Below the pieces are notes generated by a model. The model was given only the letters and a program-made list of their open reading frames with translations, was not told where the DNA came from and did not search any database. Positions 12,811-24,259 of a DNA stretch of 64,000 nt are shown here, piece after piece. The stretch covers positions 62,001 through 126,000 of the forward strand of contig JALIRH010000076.1 of the NCBI GenBank assembly GCA_023055505.1. Reading direction: 5' to 3'. Numbering within the stretch: the stretch's first letter is position 1; the number at the start of each line of letters is the position of its first letter. Origin of the DNA: Callipepla californica brunnescens (Eukaryota; Chordata; Aves; Galliformes; Odontophoridae). The position numbers and the translations under genes were made by a program.

Positions 12811-14090
12811 GTATATAAATCCTTCTTTTGTGTGTTTAAGTTTTCTTAATAAAATACAAGAAAACAGGAAATGCTGTGGAAATGTTTAATTTACAGCTGT
12901 CTTTTTATATGGTTTTTGAAAAGTTATTAAGAGGATATATCAAAGGTGTGTGGTCTTTTTTTAGCTAAGGGTTACTTCTGGGTATATGTTTATGTAACTT
13001 ATAAAAACAAGTCAAGTTTCCATGTTTTTAGGAAAGTTTGTTTTTTTTTTTTATCAAAGGGGAAAAAGAGTGGTAATGATTTCTTAATGTTGCTTGAAAG
13101 TGAATATTTTAACGAGCGTTTCCTATCTTCCTTTTTAGTTCTTAATTTGCTTTGTTGGACTACCATTGCGTGTGAAGTCCAAAAGGAAAACATTGATTAT
13201 TCATATTTTCCAGTGGCTTAAAGTGGAGTGCCTCTGGAGGAGGCCCTGTAAGGAAACCATTCATTTGATTTCACTTCCAGAACTGTGCTAAATTTTTTCA
13301 AGAAGCTTTTTTTCCTCTCTACTCCTAAGGATGTGAGGGGTGATATTTTAACATCTAGTTATGTACTGTAAGAATCAGAATATAGTTGTTTTTCTCTTCG
13401 GTGTTTATTTTCTTTGTATTGTTCCGAGCAGTTCTCCGTTAGTGGACTTGTCTGTTGAACTGTTGTCCTGTTACATGGGGTTTTTTTGTTTGTTTGTTTG
13501 TTGTTGTTGTTGAGTGTTACAGAATGATAAAGCTGGTTGGGGGTAAAAGAAATAATTTAAAAAATAAAAGTTTTTATATGGTAGTAATTATTTGAAGCAA
13601 TTACAATTTTGACCACACTGTGTGTGTAATGATTCTGTATCCTAGAAGTACATAGAGGAGCTGTTTGTCACCTCCTGTATCCTGATTACTGAAATTTTGA
13701 TGTACCAGTGAAGTTATTGACAGAACTTGCAATTTCTTCAATAGGGTTTTGTCTTGTTAGCCAAAATTAACCTTATTGGAAAGGACTTATTAATTTCAAG
13801 TGCTGGTGCCTGGTTATGCGGGACCCACTCATCAGATATCACCTTGGCAGTAAGAAAATAGTCATATACAAGCGGAGAGGGTGGTGGTTGCTTTAAATTT
13901 CTGCCAGTCTCATTGTTACCCATCTCTCTGTCAAGAGGAAAATACATTCTTCCTAGGAACTGAGTCTTCTGAATGATTTTCTTACAAATTATTGAGCAAA
14001 ATAACAATTTTGACATTTATTTTTTTATTTATTTTACAAGGTAGTGTTCATCATCAGTATTTTTTTTTCTCTAGTCATACTATTTCAACT
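12811..14090. other. Gene-free flank of the ENS-1-like provirus
   Basis: AT-rich sequence with a mixed (TTTG)n/(TTG)n tract at about 13483-13512. No exon is seen. The last bases before the LTR are tttcaact. Confidence 0.5.
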
Positions 14091-14536
14091 TGTTGTGGTT
14101 TTGTGGTTTTGATGCCGGTATTCCACATCAGAACATCATGCAGGCCGTTAAGGAGTTAATGCTGTGGGAGCAGGGGAGGGGCGGAGCTCCGCACCAGACG
14201 CGAGGCCCGCGCTTTTTGGTGGCGCGCTGTCGGGGCTGCCGTGAGGAGTTCAGCACGTGTAAAGTAGGCTCCCAGACTTCTGGTTTGGAAATTTTGTCTC
14301 TCTCTCTCAATTGTTCAATTTTATTAGATTTAGTAAAGTTACCGTTCCTTCTCAGATTGTGCCGTTGTGTTTTTCTTTACAGACCCTTTATTCCCTCTGT
14401 TTTCCCCTCCCCCCGGAGCGCGCGGCTCTGCTGAGGCGGCCGCGCGGCCACTGAGGGGCAGCTTTTTTTCCCTTCCCTTTCTCTTTCCCTTCTCGGTTCC
14501 CCCTTGGGTTACTGTCACGGATAACACCGTGACACA
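14091..14536 (+). repeat. 5' LTR of the ENS-1-like provirus
   Basis: A 446-base LTR running from TGTTGTGG to GTGACACA, with a GC-rich centre and a pyrimidine-rich 3' part. Compared with the 3' copy it carries an extra CACTGAGGGG-type block near 14449-14460 and about twenty substitutions or small indels. Near 14366-14383 a run of T/C ending in cag resembles a splice acceptor. Confidence 0.85.
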
Positions 14537-14549
14537 TTATTGGTGGAGG

Positions 14550-16421
14550 ATGCGGGCAATGCAGTATTTGTACCCCACTGTAAAACTGGTGCTGAGTGGA
14601 CTGAGGGTTTTCATGTACCTTGGAGCATGTTGGCGTCTTTTTAAGCTCCTCATGTTCAGCACCGGAGTCATATATGCATACAGCTGCTTTAGTGTGCTGA
14701 TGGGGTTACCTCCCTCCTGCCTAAACACCCTGGTTAATATGACAGATTATACGGCATTTGAATTGGTTTCCAGGTACTCTTTTCAGGTTGTTACCTATGT
14801 TCAAGATGTCAGCCTGGCAACTGTGTTATCCATTTTTCTGCATGTACTCTCTGTAACAGTAATTTACATCCTGTGTAGGAAGCCTTCCTCAGAACCAGAG
14901 AGTGTTGAATGGCAGGGAAGGTGGGAAAAGTTAGGGAAGAAGTTAGAAGCGTGGGGACCCCCGGTGCAATGTGATTTTGATCTTGAGCATCTGCGGGATC
15001 CTGAGAAATTCAGTGAGTGTTTAGGTCAGGAGTCATGTGACTCAGGAAGATCTGAGAAGGAACGGATTGTTTGGGGCTTGGCTTGTGCTTATCGAGCTAT
15101 AATTGATATTCTTGAGAGAAATGGTTTCCAAACCAAGGTTCAGAACAAAAATGAAAACCTTGAGGTTAAACCTGACCAGTCACAGGAAGCACCGGCATCC
15201 GTGTCGGTTGCCCCTGTGGAAGGCCAGAAATGGAAACTTGTGTCCTCTCGGCTAGAACGGAAAGAAGAAGAAGCAGAGAAAAAAAAGGAAGATCCAGGTG
15301 AGGGGCCCTCTTCAGCACCAACACCACCACCACCACCTAAAAAGGCCACTAAGGAAGGTGAGAGACATGGAGACGACAGAGATGAGAAAGAAGAGGAAGA
15401 TCCAGGTGAGGGGCCCTCCTCAGCACCACCACCACCACCACCACCTAGAAAGGCCACTAAGAAAAGTGTGAGACATGGAGAGGACAGTGATAATGAAGAA
15501 ATCACCATTACTACTATTCGTCGGCCCCTAAAGATGACTGAAATCCAGGGTTCAAGAAAGGAGTTTGTACGGCGCTCAGATGAACCTATTGTCACCTGGT
15601 TGCTGCGGTGTTGGGACAACGGTGCCAGCAGCGTGTCCCTTGATGGCAACGAAGCCCGCCAACTGGGAAGCATTGCTCGAGACCCAGCTATTGACAGAGG
15701 GATTAGTAGATGCCTGAGTGGAGTTGCTACCCTCTGGGAACGAGTACTAGTAGCTGTAAAGGAGAGATTTCCTTACAAAGATGATCTGGAGCCTAAGGTG
15801 GAAAGATGGAATACTGTGGAGAAGGGCATCCAATTTTTGAGAGAAATGGCTGTAGTGAAGATGTTGTACGATCCTACTTTCATCCCTAACAATCCACACC
15901 AGGACCGCGATCCTGAGAAAGCATGGTGTAAAGCTGATGTATATCGGAAGCTCTCAAAAACAGCACCAGAAAGGTACGCAAGTACACTGGTAGCAACATT
16001 CAATATACTCGAGGGCCGAAACAGAAGACTCCCATTTCATGAAGTGGTTACTACACTTCAAAACTTTGAACAACAACTTCCACCATCACACGTTTCCATT
16101 GCAGCTGTATCATCGGTAGCAGGAGAAGTCAGTGACATAAAGAAGATACTGAAAATGATACTGGAGGAATTGTCCTTACTGATGAACAGGGATGGACCTG
16201 TGTCAGTATCAGAAACATCGGATGAAGACGGGGATGATCCAAAGAATCTGATGGAGAAACTGATCAAACTGATAAAAGTCTCAGCCATCAAAGGCAACCG
16301 CCTCTCTGCTCGAGCAGATGACAGCAGTAACTTCATGTCGCGTGTGTCCATGTGGAGCTTCTTACGAGAAAATGGAGAGGACATGAAGAAGTGGCATAAA
16401 AAACCCACCCCTGCACTATGA
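14550..16421 (+). CDS. ENS-1: ENS-1/ERNI-like Gag-derived protein, 623 aa, intact
   Basis: The longest intact frame in the window. The ATG at 14550 is the first in frame after the LTR (another follows at 14559), and the frame is also open upstream through the LTR. The first 120 residues hold two or three hydrophobic segments, the last being TVLSIFLHVLSVTVIYILC. Residues about 230-310 are rich in Glu and Lys and contain two copies of a proline-run block, suggesting coiled coil and linker. The rest (from about residue 340, with motifs such as TWLLRCWDNGASS and LGSIARDPAIDRG) looks like a retroviral capsid. From memory, ERNI/ENS-1 is a nuclear coiled-coil factor reported at about 490 residues that binds Geminin and HP1gamma and restrains Sox2 in early neural tissue. 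The frame here is longer at the N-terminus. Transcription would come from the 5' LTR. Confidence 0.75.
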   Translation: MRAMQYLYPTVKLVLSGLRVFMYLGACWRLFKLLMFSTGVIYAYSCFSVLMGLPPSCLNTLVNMTDYTAFELVSRYSFQVVTYVQDVSLATVLSIFLHVLSVTVIYILCRKPSSEPESVEWQGRWEKLGKKLEAWGPPVQCDFDLEHLRDPEKFSECLGQESCDSGRSEKERIVWGLACAYRAIIDILERNGFQTKVQNKNENLEVKPDQSQEAPASVSVAPVEGQKWKLVSSRLERKEEEAEKKKEDPGEGPSSAPTPPPPPKKATKEGERHGDDRDEKEEEDPGEGPSSAPPPPPPPRKATKKSVRHGEDSDNEEITITTIRRPLKMTEIQGSRKEFVRRSDEPIVTWLLRCWDNGASSVSLDGNEARQLGSIARDPAIDRGISRCLSGVATLWERVLVAVKERFPYKDDLEPKVERWNTVEKGIQFLREMAVVKMLYDPTFIPNNPHQDRDPEKAWCKADVYRKLSKTAPERYASTLVATFNILEGRNRRLPFHEVVTTLQNFEQQLPPSHVSIAAVSSVAGEVSDIKKILKMILEELSLLMNRDGPVSVSETSDEDGDDPKNLMEKLIKLIKVSAIKGNRLSARADDSSNFMSRVSMWSFLRENGEDMKKWHKKPTPAL

Positions 16422-17122
16422 GCACATGTGAGAGAATTACAGCAGAGATCAAGCTGCTAAAATTGAAGTGTCTCAAATAGACTTGGACTGGCAGAACAAA
16501 GGAGAGTTATTTTTAGCTCGGTGGGCCCGTGAGACCTCAGGCCATCAAGGAAGGGATGCGACCTATAAGTGGGCTAGAGACCGAGGGGTGGACTTAACTA
16601 TGGATGCCATTGCACAGGTTACCCATGACTGTGATACATGCGCCATAATTAAACAGGCCAAGAGGATGAAACCTCTCTGGCAGGAAGGGCGATGGCAGAA
16701 GTATAAATATTGGGAGGCGTGGCAGGTTGATTATATCACCTTGCCATGATCTCGCAACGGTAAGCGTTATGTGCTCCTCACCATGGTGGAGGCGACCACT
16801 GGGTGGCGGGACATTTAAGCATTGGGAGAAAAATCTGTCAGAAGCCACCTGGTTGGTCAACACTAGGGGATCAGTCAACCGAGATGGTCCTACACAGTCC
16901 AGCTCCCTACAGACCATAGAGGGAGATAAGGTCCCTGTAGTACATGTGAAGAGCATGTTGGGAAAAGCAGTGTGGGTCCTTCCAGCCTCTGGAAAGGGCA
17001 AACCCCTCCGTGGAACAGTTTTTGCACAGGGACCTGGGTGCACCTGGTGGGTAATGGATAAAAATGGGGATGTCCAGTGTGTACCACAGGGGAATCTGAT
17101 GCTGGGGGAGTGCAGTCTGTGA
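16422..17122 (+). pseudogene. Integrase remnant of the ENS-1-like provirus
   Basis: The part at 16468-16749 reads as an integrase zinc-binding domain (GHQGRDATYKWARDRG followed by CDTC) and the start of the catalytic core (WEAWQVDYITLP). It stops at a TGA at 16747-16749. The same frame resumes briefly (NGKRYVLLTMVEATTGW) and then breaks. In another frame, 16800-17122 reads as an integrase C-terminus ending VPQGNLMLGECSL. The middle of the catalytic core is deleted and there are frame breaks, so no enzyme can be made. The style resembles ERV-L or spuma-like integrases. Upstream pol domains are entirely absent. Confidence 0.7.
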
Positions 17123-17240
17123 TTCCATGTGTATATGTATATGTATAGATCTATTTGTATGTAATCTGTGTTATTGCTGTTCTTGGTTCTATATAGATAC
17201 ATGTTAAGCATGATGTGATGATGTGGAATAAGGGGTGGAA

Positions 17241-17674
17241 TGTTGTGGTTTTGTGGTTTTGATGCCGGTATTCCACATCAGAACATCATGCAGGCCGTTA
17301 AGGAGTTAATGCTGTGGGAGCAGGGGAGGGGCGGAGCTCCGCACCGGACGGGAGGCCCGCGCTTTTTGGGTGGCGCGCGGTCGGGGCTGCCGTGAGGAGT
17401 TCAGCGCGTGGAACGTAAGCTCCCAGTTTTCTGGTTTGGAAATTTTGTCTCTCTCTCAATTGTTCAAATTTATTTAGATTTAGTAAAGTTACCGTTCCTT
17501 CTCAGATCGTGCCGTTGTGTTTTTCTTTACAGACCCTCTATTCCCTCTGTTTCCCCTCCCCCTGGAGCGCGCAGCTTTGCTGAGGCGGCCGCGCGGCAGT
17601 TTTTTTTCCTCTCCCTTTCTTTTTCCCTTCTCGGTTCCCCCTTGGGTTACTGTCACGGATAACACCGTGACACA
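17241..17674 (+). repeat. 3' LTR of the ENS-1-like provirus
   Basis: A 434-base LTR, TGTTGTGG to GTGACACA, preceded by a purine tract. It differs from the 5' LTR by about twenty changes and a 12-base gap. It ends only 46 bases before the first remaining septin exon, so an LTR-started transcript could run straight into that splice acceptor. Confidence 0.85.
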
Positions 17675-17720
17675 GAGCAACAAAGGAGATCCCTAACCTC
17701 ATTGTCCCTTTTCTCCATAG

Positions 17721-17812
17721 GTCCACCTTCCATCTGCCGTAGTTGGCAGCACTGAAGAAGATTGGCAACAAGATGGCAAAAGCCAGGCAGTACCCATGGG
17801 GTGTTGTCCAGG
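17721..17812 (+). pseudogene. SEPTIN6: Septin pseudoexon 1 of 4, with frameshift
   Basis: Acceptor ttctccatag and donor gtatgt are intact. The first half reads VHLPSAVVGSTE. The second half (KIGNKMAKARQYPWGVVQ) is in a different frame. Family sequence between these halves needs about five more bases, so a small deletion has broken the frame. Confidence 0.8.
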
Positions 17813-19299
17813 GTATGTACTGAAGGCACAGATAAGTCCTTGTCATCTTGTCTCATTCTAAGGAAAGGTGCATTGATCTCTGGATGCCCCTAATCGAAAT
17901 CTGTCTTGGGAAAGCAAGATTGCCACTCTACGTCTTCTCCTTAAAAATAGGGCTTTCTGACTTGGGGATGAGTGGGATTCAGCCTGGCCCCTAGGGTAAC
18001 ACCACTATGAGATGTTAGATAACTGACTGCTGAAATGAAAACATAAATTGTCCTCTCTTCTGTGTACTTTTCTGTCAGTATTGCATGAGCAATGGGGAAG
18101 ATCTGGGCAACTGAATGGTTTGGACTTTGTACACAAGGCAGAATACAAACATATAGCTAGGGGGGTTTTCCAGGGAGGGGAGCACATGCTGTGCCCTGCC
18201 AGCTTCCTTCAAGCAGGAGCAGAACTAGTCCAATACTGACTGCTTGGAACTTCTTGTCCTGGTATTCTAATACATGGACTCGCAGCTTAAGTGTATAATC
18301 CCTCATAAAGGTAACTGAGAGCAGAGTTCAGCTCAAGTTTTTTTGCAGCCCAGGCTGTCCCAAAGCTTCCTAAGATAGAGCTGGCCCTCGCTTTCCCTGG
18401 CGATGGGAATTACAGGGTTGAGACCATGGTGGTCTGTTGGTGGTTTTAGCTGAATATCCAACTGGAGAATGGCCCAGCGAGCTGCAGGGGAGCATCCACA
18501 GAACAATTCTGCAAAACTCACCCCGTTTTTTCTTCAGTAACACAAGCTGAGGCAGCCTTGGATTTATTGTCTATAGCTGTGTGCCCCAGAGGATAATTCT
18601 GGGAATAGCTGACAGTTAGGAAAGAAGTTCTGTTTGGTAAGTCTTGTATTTGACATGTATCCTGCTGGGTCCTTGCTGTTCTCAGGAACTAAGAGCAGAT
18701 AGTCTAAGAAATTTATCTGGGTACCACAGGGACTTTGAAGGTCTGGCCCTGAACTGCCCCTTTCCAGTGAGACAGCTGCTCTGATCTGAAGGGGAGCAGC
18801 TGGAGTGCTCTGCTGGGTCCCCAAGGGCATGCTGCAGAGCTAGCAGCAGAACTGCTTTCTGCTTGCTGTTGGATCCTAAAAAGAGAACTTCCATCCCTTG
18901 TTTTTCAGAATACTCAAACTATGTGCTGCACTGAAGCATGCAGCCCTCTGGTTGCACACCCCTTGGAGGCTGAACAGCTTGCTTTGCCAGGAGCTGAGTG
19001 GGGCATGCCAGACCCTGTTGTGCGTAGAAATGGTTACGAGAGTCCACACTTTACTGTGACGTTTTCAGCCCCAGAAGCAGAGGTGTAGGGCTCCTCTGTA
19101 AGGGCAGCTGCCGTGGAAAGAGCATCTCTGGTGGGGTATTCTTATTTTCCTTTCTCCAAAGCCTCAAGCTGAGACTTTCTGGCTGCCTGCCGTTACCTTC
19201 CGTTGGTGACTTGCAGTTAGAGTGGGTTTGAGTGGGAAGCACAATCCCATGTGCAAAGGAATCATATAGTTACCTTGCTACTGAAGAAATGCTCTTGGA

Positions 19300-19573
19300 A
19301 CCAGAGAAAGGATGAGGACGAGAGGTAATAGCCATAAGTTGCACCAGGGGATGTTTGGGTTGAATATTAGGAAGGACTTCTTCTCAGAAAGAGTGGTAAT
19401 AAATTAACACAGGCTGCCCAGGGAGGTAATGGAATCACTGTCCCTGGAGGTGTTGAAGAAATGTAGAGGTGTGGCACTGAGGAACATGGTTCAGTGGGCA
19501 TGATGGGGGTGGTTCAACTACTGGATGGGATGATTTTAGAGGTCTCTTCCAACCTTAATAGTTCTATGATTCC
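19300..19573 (+). mobile_element. CR1 LINE 3' end inside a septin intron
   Basis: Sense CR1 tail: gaaggacttcttctcagaaa, then acaggctgcccagggaggt, then ctccctggaggtgtt-like sequence, then gaggtctcttccaacctta and gttctatgattc. It lies just before septin pseudoexon 2. Confidence 0.9.
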
Positions 19574-19624
19574 AAGGAAACCTGGCTGCTGGGTTTAATG
19601 TTCTCTCTGTGGTTGTCTTTGCAG

Positions 19625-19793
19625 TTGAAAATGAAAATCACTGTGGCTTTGTGAAGCTGCGGGAGATGCTGATCTGAATGAACATGGAGGACTTGAGAGA
19701 GCAGACACACACCCGACACTATGAGCTGTACAGGCGCTACAAGCTAGAAGAAATGGGATTCAAGGACACAGATCCAGACAGCAAGCCTTTCAG
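19625..19793 (+). pseudogene. SEPTIN6: Septin pseudoexon 2 of 4, with in-frame stop
   Basis: The exon joins its neighbours with correct phases (CAGG to TTGAA; CCTTTCAG to TCTCC). It reads ENENHCGFVKLREMLI, then TGA at 19675-19677, then [18 protein letters not shown] and onward. The stop replaces a conserved Arg codon, consistent with a CGA to TGA change at a CpG. Confidence 0.85.
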
Positions 19794-22700
19794 GTAGGCA
19801 AGTGTAAATCTGGTCTTGTACAGCCAGAGAGCTGGGAGGACTTGGGGTTGCCAGTGTTTGCACTGACAAGAAGAGGAATAGCCGTGGTCAGTAGGAAGCA
19901 GCTGAGATCTGAGGTGTGACTGGGGGGAACAACTTTGCACAATGCAATCCTGCCCTCGTGGCCAAGGGTTTGTGCTGGAGAAACACAGGAAAATCTTGGG
20001 TGGTTGACAAAGCCAATTCTTGCCTTAATAATTTAAAAATGTCTGCAACCACACAGGATGGCTATGCATGCTTTCTAGAGCTTACAAGATGTCACCGGGT
20101 TCTTGAAGGCAGTGTGTTTTGACAGTAGGATGTGACCCATTTCAGTTCAACACGCTTCCTAAGAATTCAGCAGGAAGAAGTCTATGCCCACAGATCTATG
20201 CACACCTTTGCTTAAATTGTATCAGCTTTCTCTTTGCACCCTTTGAGTTCCCTTTGCTCAGCTGCATCAAGTGTAAGTTGCTGGCTGTGAGGCCTTTCAG
20301 TCTATTTCCTACCTGCTTTTGGTCAGCTGGTATTGAAAAGCTTCAAAATAACTGATTTCTAAACACTCCTCCAGTGGAAATTGGTTTCTCACTGATCTTT
20401 ATAAGCTGAGGTTTCAAACTGTCCACTGCTCTACAGGGCAGAGAGGCTGCTACGATGCAGAGCCTGCCAAGAGGATTGTTTCTGTTTCCTGGTTTCATTG
20501 TGTCCTCAGCAATGTGGAAGTGGGCATGCATTTGTAAGACACGGTAAGAGAGTTGGAGGTGGTCAGCAATCAGGGCTTGTAGGCATGCCTGATTAGGAGC
20601 AGTTAATATCAGTTAACATTCTTGGCGAGTTGTCATTTTCAAGCTAGAAAAAGCTCTTTTGGGGATTGAAATCTGATCTTTCTCAATTTTGCTGTTGCTT
20701 TCCTAAAACCCGGTGTAGTGTCCAGTCTTAAGTAATGCTTACATTCACCTTCCTGCTGGCAGTACCATGAGCTTCCTGGAGAGTTGGGTGAGTCTGTTGA
20801 GCTGAGCACTTATTAATCGCTTCAGAAATTCCTCCTGATGCTTATTCCCTGGGAGAAGGGCAAGTTTTGAGATGGTCAGGTGATATTTTAATGCCTTCTT
20901 TACTCTTCTAATGCAGATACAACTTTCTAGCTGCCAACTCACTCTGCCAGAAGTCAAGGCCAAGTACAGTAGCTGCATTTTGGCTGCCTTCTGTCTGAGA
21001 TGAATGTAACTCGTGCACTGAGATATTAACTGATTATGAAAGGGGAGATCCTGGGGTAAACGTTCTTGTTGACTCTCTTGGAGTTTTCCACAGCTAGTCC
21101 AATATGCGATGTGAAGACAGTACCATGGTCTGATGCTTTAGGTTTGTTTTATTGCTAAATACAGTTTGTACCGCCTCTGACAGCTTTGTTGGTCAGAAGC
21201 CCAAGTCATGATCTGGGGATGACAGCTGTGTGGGAATTTGGGAGCAAATGTTTGTTTTCTTCCTCTGTTTCCTGTGCCTCCCCACCTTTTTCCCAATAAT
21301 TGCACCCGCTGCCTTAGCAGCATCCCACGCTCCTCTGCCCCAAGGGTGAGCAGTCAGGATTACACACGCATCTTCGCATTGACATCAGTTCGTCTCTGCA
21401 ATACACACATGTGTCAGGAGCTGACATGCCAGCCGATGATAGCCATGCAGATCACCACAGGCAGACACGTTTTGTCTCTGATCTTCAATGGGGAAAAGCA
21501 GGGTCCTTGTATTCCTGTTGCTGGAAAACAGCAGAGTGTGGCCTGTGCCATGGCACTGAGTTTGCTTTGGTTGGGGGTTTGGTCTGTGGCTTGCTGAGAT
21601 TATGCAGTTGCATTTCTTCTGCCGTGGAGAAATCGTGCCTAAATCAGTCAAGCCCAGTTCTGTTACGAAGCCCAAGTGTGAAGCTTTATTGGATTTCCTT
21701 TCTGGAGAGTAATGGCTTAAGATGGGCTGAGCCCTTCCCTTCTAGGAATTAGAGGAATTTCCATGACTTCCTGTACACGAGGTCTCTTTTGACCAAGCTA
21801 TAAGTAGAAAGGAAATGAAAACGTACAGAATTTCTCCATCTGGTACGTTCTAGTTCAGAGCAGTTCGCTCTGGCTGCTTCCTCCCCCTCTCCAATAAACA
21901 AACAAAACCCATGAACCCAAGCTGTTTGACTGAGGCCGACGTATATTTGAAATGAGGAAAACTGTGTCTTTGGTTCCCTCTGTTCTTCTCAAAACCAGTG
22001 ATCAAAAGCATGCCTTTGCCCTGGGTCTGGGTGCTGGGGGGGCAGCTGCTCTTCAGCCAGTTTGCTTTAGAGAGCCCTTCATAAACCTCAGGGGAAGCTG
22101 AGCAGTTACCCATCCAACTGATGGCGATGAGTGGGCGGCTGCAAAAAGGAAGCTGGCAAAGCATTTACAGGGTCATCCTCTAGTGTGGGGTATGTTTGTT
22201 GGGAAATGCAGATACTCTAGGAGCATATGTTTATGTACTTACAAAGCAAATTCCCTTGTCATCTTTGCCTGTGAGAAGCTGTAGGGTTCCCAGTCGGTTT
22301 GAACTGTTATCTCCTGGGGACTGTGAGAGTTTCTTCATATGCAGCCTGGAGTTGCCGGGCCAGTTTTTCTGTGAATATGACTTCTCAGGAAGTCAAAGTA
22401 GCTTCAGTAGAGAACTCAGTTTTCTAGTTCGAGGTTAATAGCAAGTGTTAAAAGAAGAAAGCTGGGATGGGCACTGAGCCTGGGCTCCTTGCGAGCCTTT
22501 CCCTGCTTGCACATCACCTGGCATTGCACTGTTGGAAATGAGCTTTGCAACAAGTCATTGGCAGTGCAGGATACAATTAGCAGTGTGTAGGACTTTCCAG
22601 TTCAGTTCATAAGGCTCTGCTGCTCCCTAGGATAGTGTGTCACTGCAGATCCCATTTTTGCACACTGAACTGTAAAGAACCAATCTGCACTCATGGTTTT

Positions 22701-24126
22701 CCTACATTGGATCCTTCAGAAGGGTTTATGAATTGAAGTTTTATTGTCCAAGGATGTCAGAGGATTGAGTCCAAGAATGAATTTTAGGGAGGCTTCAATT
22801 CAAGTGTCTTGATCTCTATCTGCTGTGACTGGAGTGGTTCTTACTACAGTTGAGAATCCAAAGGTGCCTCCTGCTCTGTTCCTGCACGAAAAGATTTTTG
22901 TGATTTTACAATAAGTGGTTTTCATTCAACGTGTGGGAAGCTGTTGTGGTCAGCTTGGATTGAGCAATTGCTCCAGGGTGGCTAGTGCTGTGCAAGAAAG
23001 CCCTTGGTATTCTCTCTGCTATGTTTTTTAGGAGTGAATCAAAGTATTGGTCAGTTAACAGAGTTAAGCCCAAGACTTGTGTCTTTGTGTCTAGTTTTGT
23101 TCTCCAACTCATAGTAAAAAAACTAAAACAATTACAGTCACAAGCCAGGAAAGACAAAACCTAGGCATTAATGGGATGAAGATATTCCACTGGCCACGTG
23201 GTTAATGTGTTCCCTAGGTGTATTCATGCAACACATGTCTCTGCAGTGGAGTTTTCACTTAAAAGGGAGTTTCAGAAAAGCTTCTTGGGGAAATAGTTAT
23301 CATTCCCATGCTGTCGTCATGGCAGAAATATCCAAACCCATTTAAGGAATAAAACAAAAAAGGAATTTGGCGTCTAGAGTTCCTACAAGGCTCTGAAAAT
23401 CTAAGAAGTCCATGGATGACATATTTGGTGTCTCAAATACTTGCTGCAGTACCTCAGTGCTGGGGAAATAAAGGAATGCAAGGAAGTAGAGAAGGAATAA
23501 AGATGTGAAAGAATCCAGTAGTGAGGTTAATTCAGTGCAGGAACGCTGCCTCTCATTTGCAAAGCCTTTGTTCTCCCTTGACAGCTAAAGGAGAAAGAGA
23601 GGTCTCCCACAGTGTTTTTACCTAAATAAAGCTCCTGGTCTGAATCCATTAGTAAAAAGTAGTGGAAATTAATTTTGCTTTGTGTCAATGTCCTGCTTAA
23701 CAAGCTACATAAAACCAGACTATGCTCTGTGATATGCCTGTCTCTGCTCCACAAACTTTGCGTTTCCAGTGTGATTCAGGACAAAGAGTGTGAGAAGTGA
23801 GGACATGTAAATCAGGCACGTATCAAGGCATGCTGACATCATGGATTGCTGTAGGTGATCTCACAGTGGCTGTTTATTTTGAAGGACAGACATCCTGACT
23901 GTTAGGTGACTTACAGGATCCTTAAGTGTGCTCGTTTTTGCTTGCTGGTTTGACCCCCTGACCAGTGGTGCCAACCAGGAAGCTAGGGCTGGTTTTGGCA
24001 GAGGTGTTCATGCCTTTCTTGTGAGTTAGGGACCTCTGGTGACGTTTTGTGAAAAGATGATGAAACTCATGACTCTGCGTGAATCACAGTTCTGACTCTG
24101 TTTTGGTTTTATTCCTCTGTTTTCAG

Positions 24127-24259
24127 TCTCCAAGAGACTTATGAAGCAAAGAGGAACGAATTCCCGGGTGAACTCCAGAAGAAGGAGGATGAAATGAGGC
24201 AGATGTTTGTCATGAGAGTGAAGGAAAAGGAAGCAGAATTGAAAGAAGCTGGGAAAGAT
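24127..24259 (+). pseudogene. SEPTIN6: Septin pseudoexon 3 of 4 (coiled coil)
   Basis: An open exon with good splice sites starting [19 protein letters not shown] and ending KEAGKD. This is the start of the septin C-terminal coiled coil. A Pro (NEFPGEL) replaces the usual Leu and would disturb the helix. Confidence 0.85.

Larger units (their letters stand above)
14091..17674 (+). mobile_element. ENS-1/ERNI-like (Soprano-type) endogenous retrovirus
   Basis: A provirus of about 3.6 kb is bounded by two similar LTRs, each starting TG and ending CA. The 5' LTR is followed at 14541 by a primer-binding site resembling the complement of tRNA-Ala (tentative). A purine tract (aaggggtggaa) lies directly before the 3' LTR. 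The interior holds one long Gag-like frame and then a remnant of integrase; protease, reverse transcriptase, RNase H and env are absent. From memory this layout (one protein frame between LTRs) matches the chicken ENS-1/ERNI genes, which are expressed in embryonic stem cells and early ectoderm. There is no target-site duplication: left flank caact, right flank gagca. The LTRs differ by roughly 5%, so the insertion is old or recombinant. Confidence 0.8.

Noticed and set aside
15140..15673. 177-codon frame on the - strand of the ENS-1-like gene
   Set aside because: Antisense shadow of the proline/Glu-rich repeat; its Ser/Gly runs are the complement of the sense codons.
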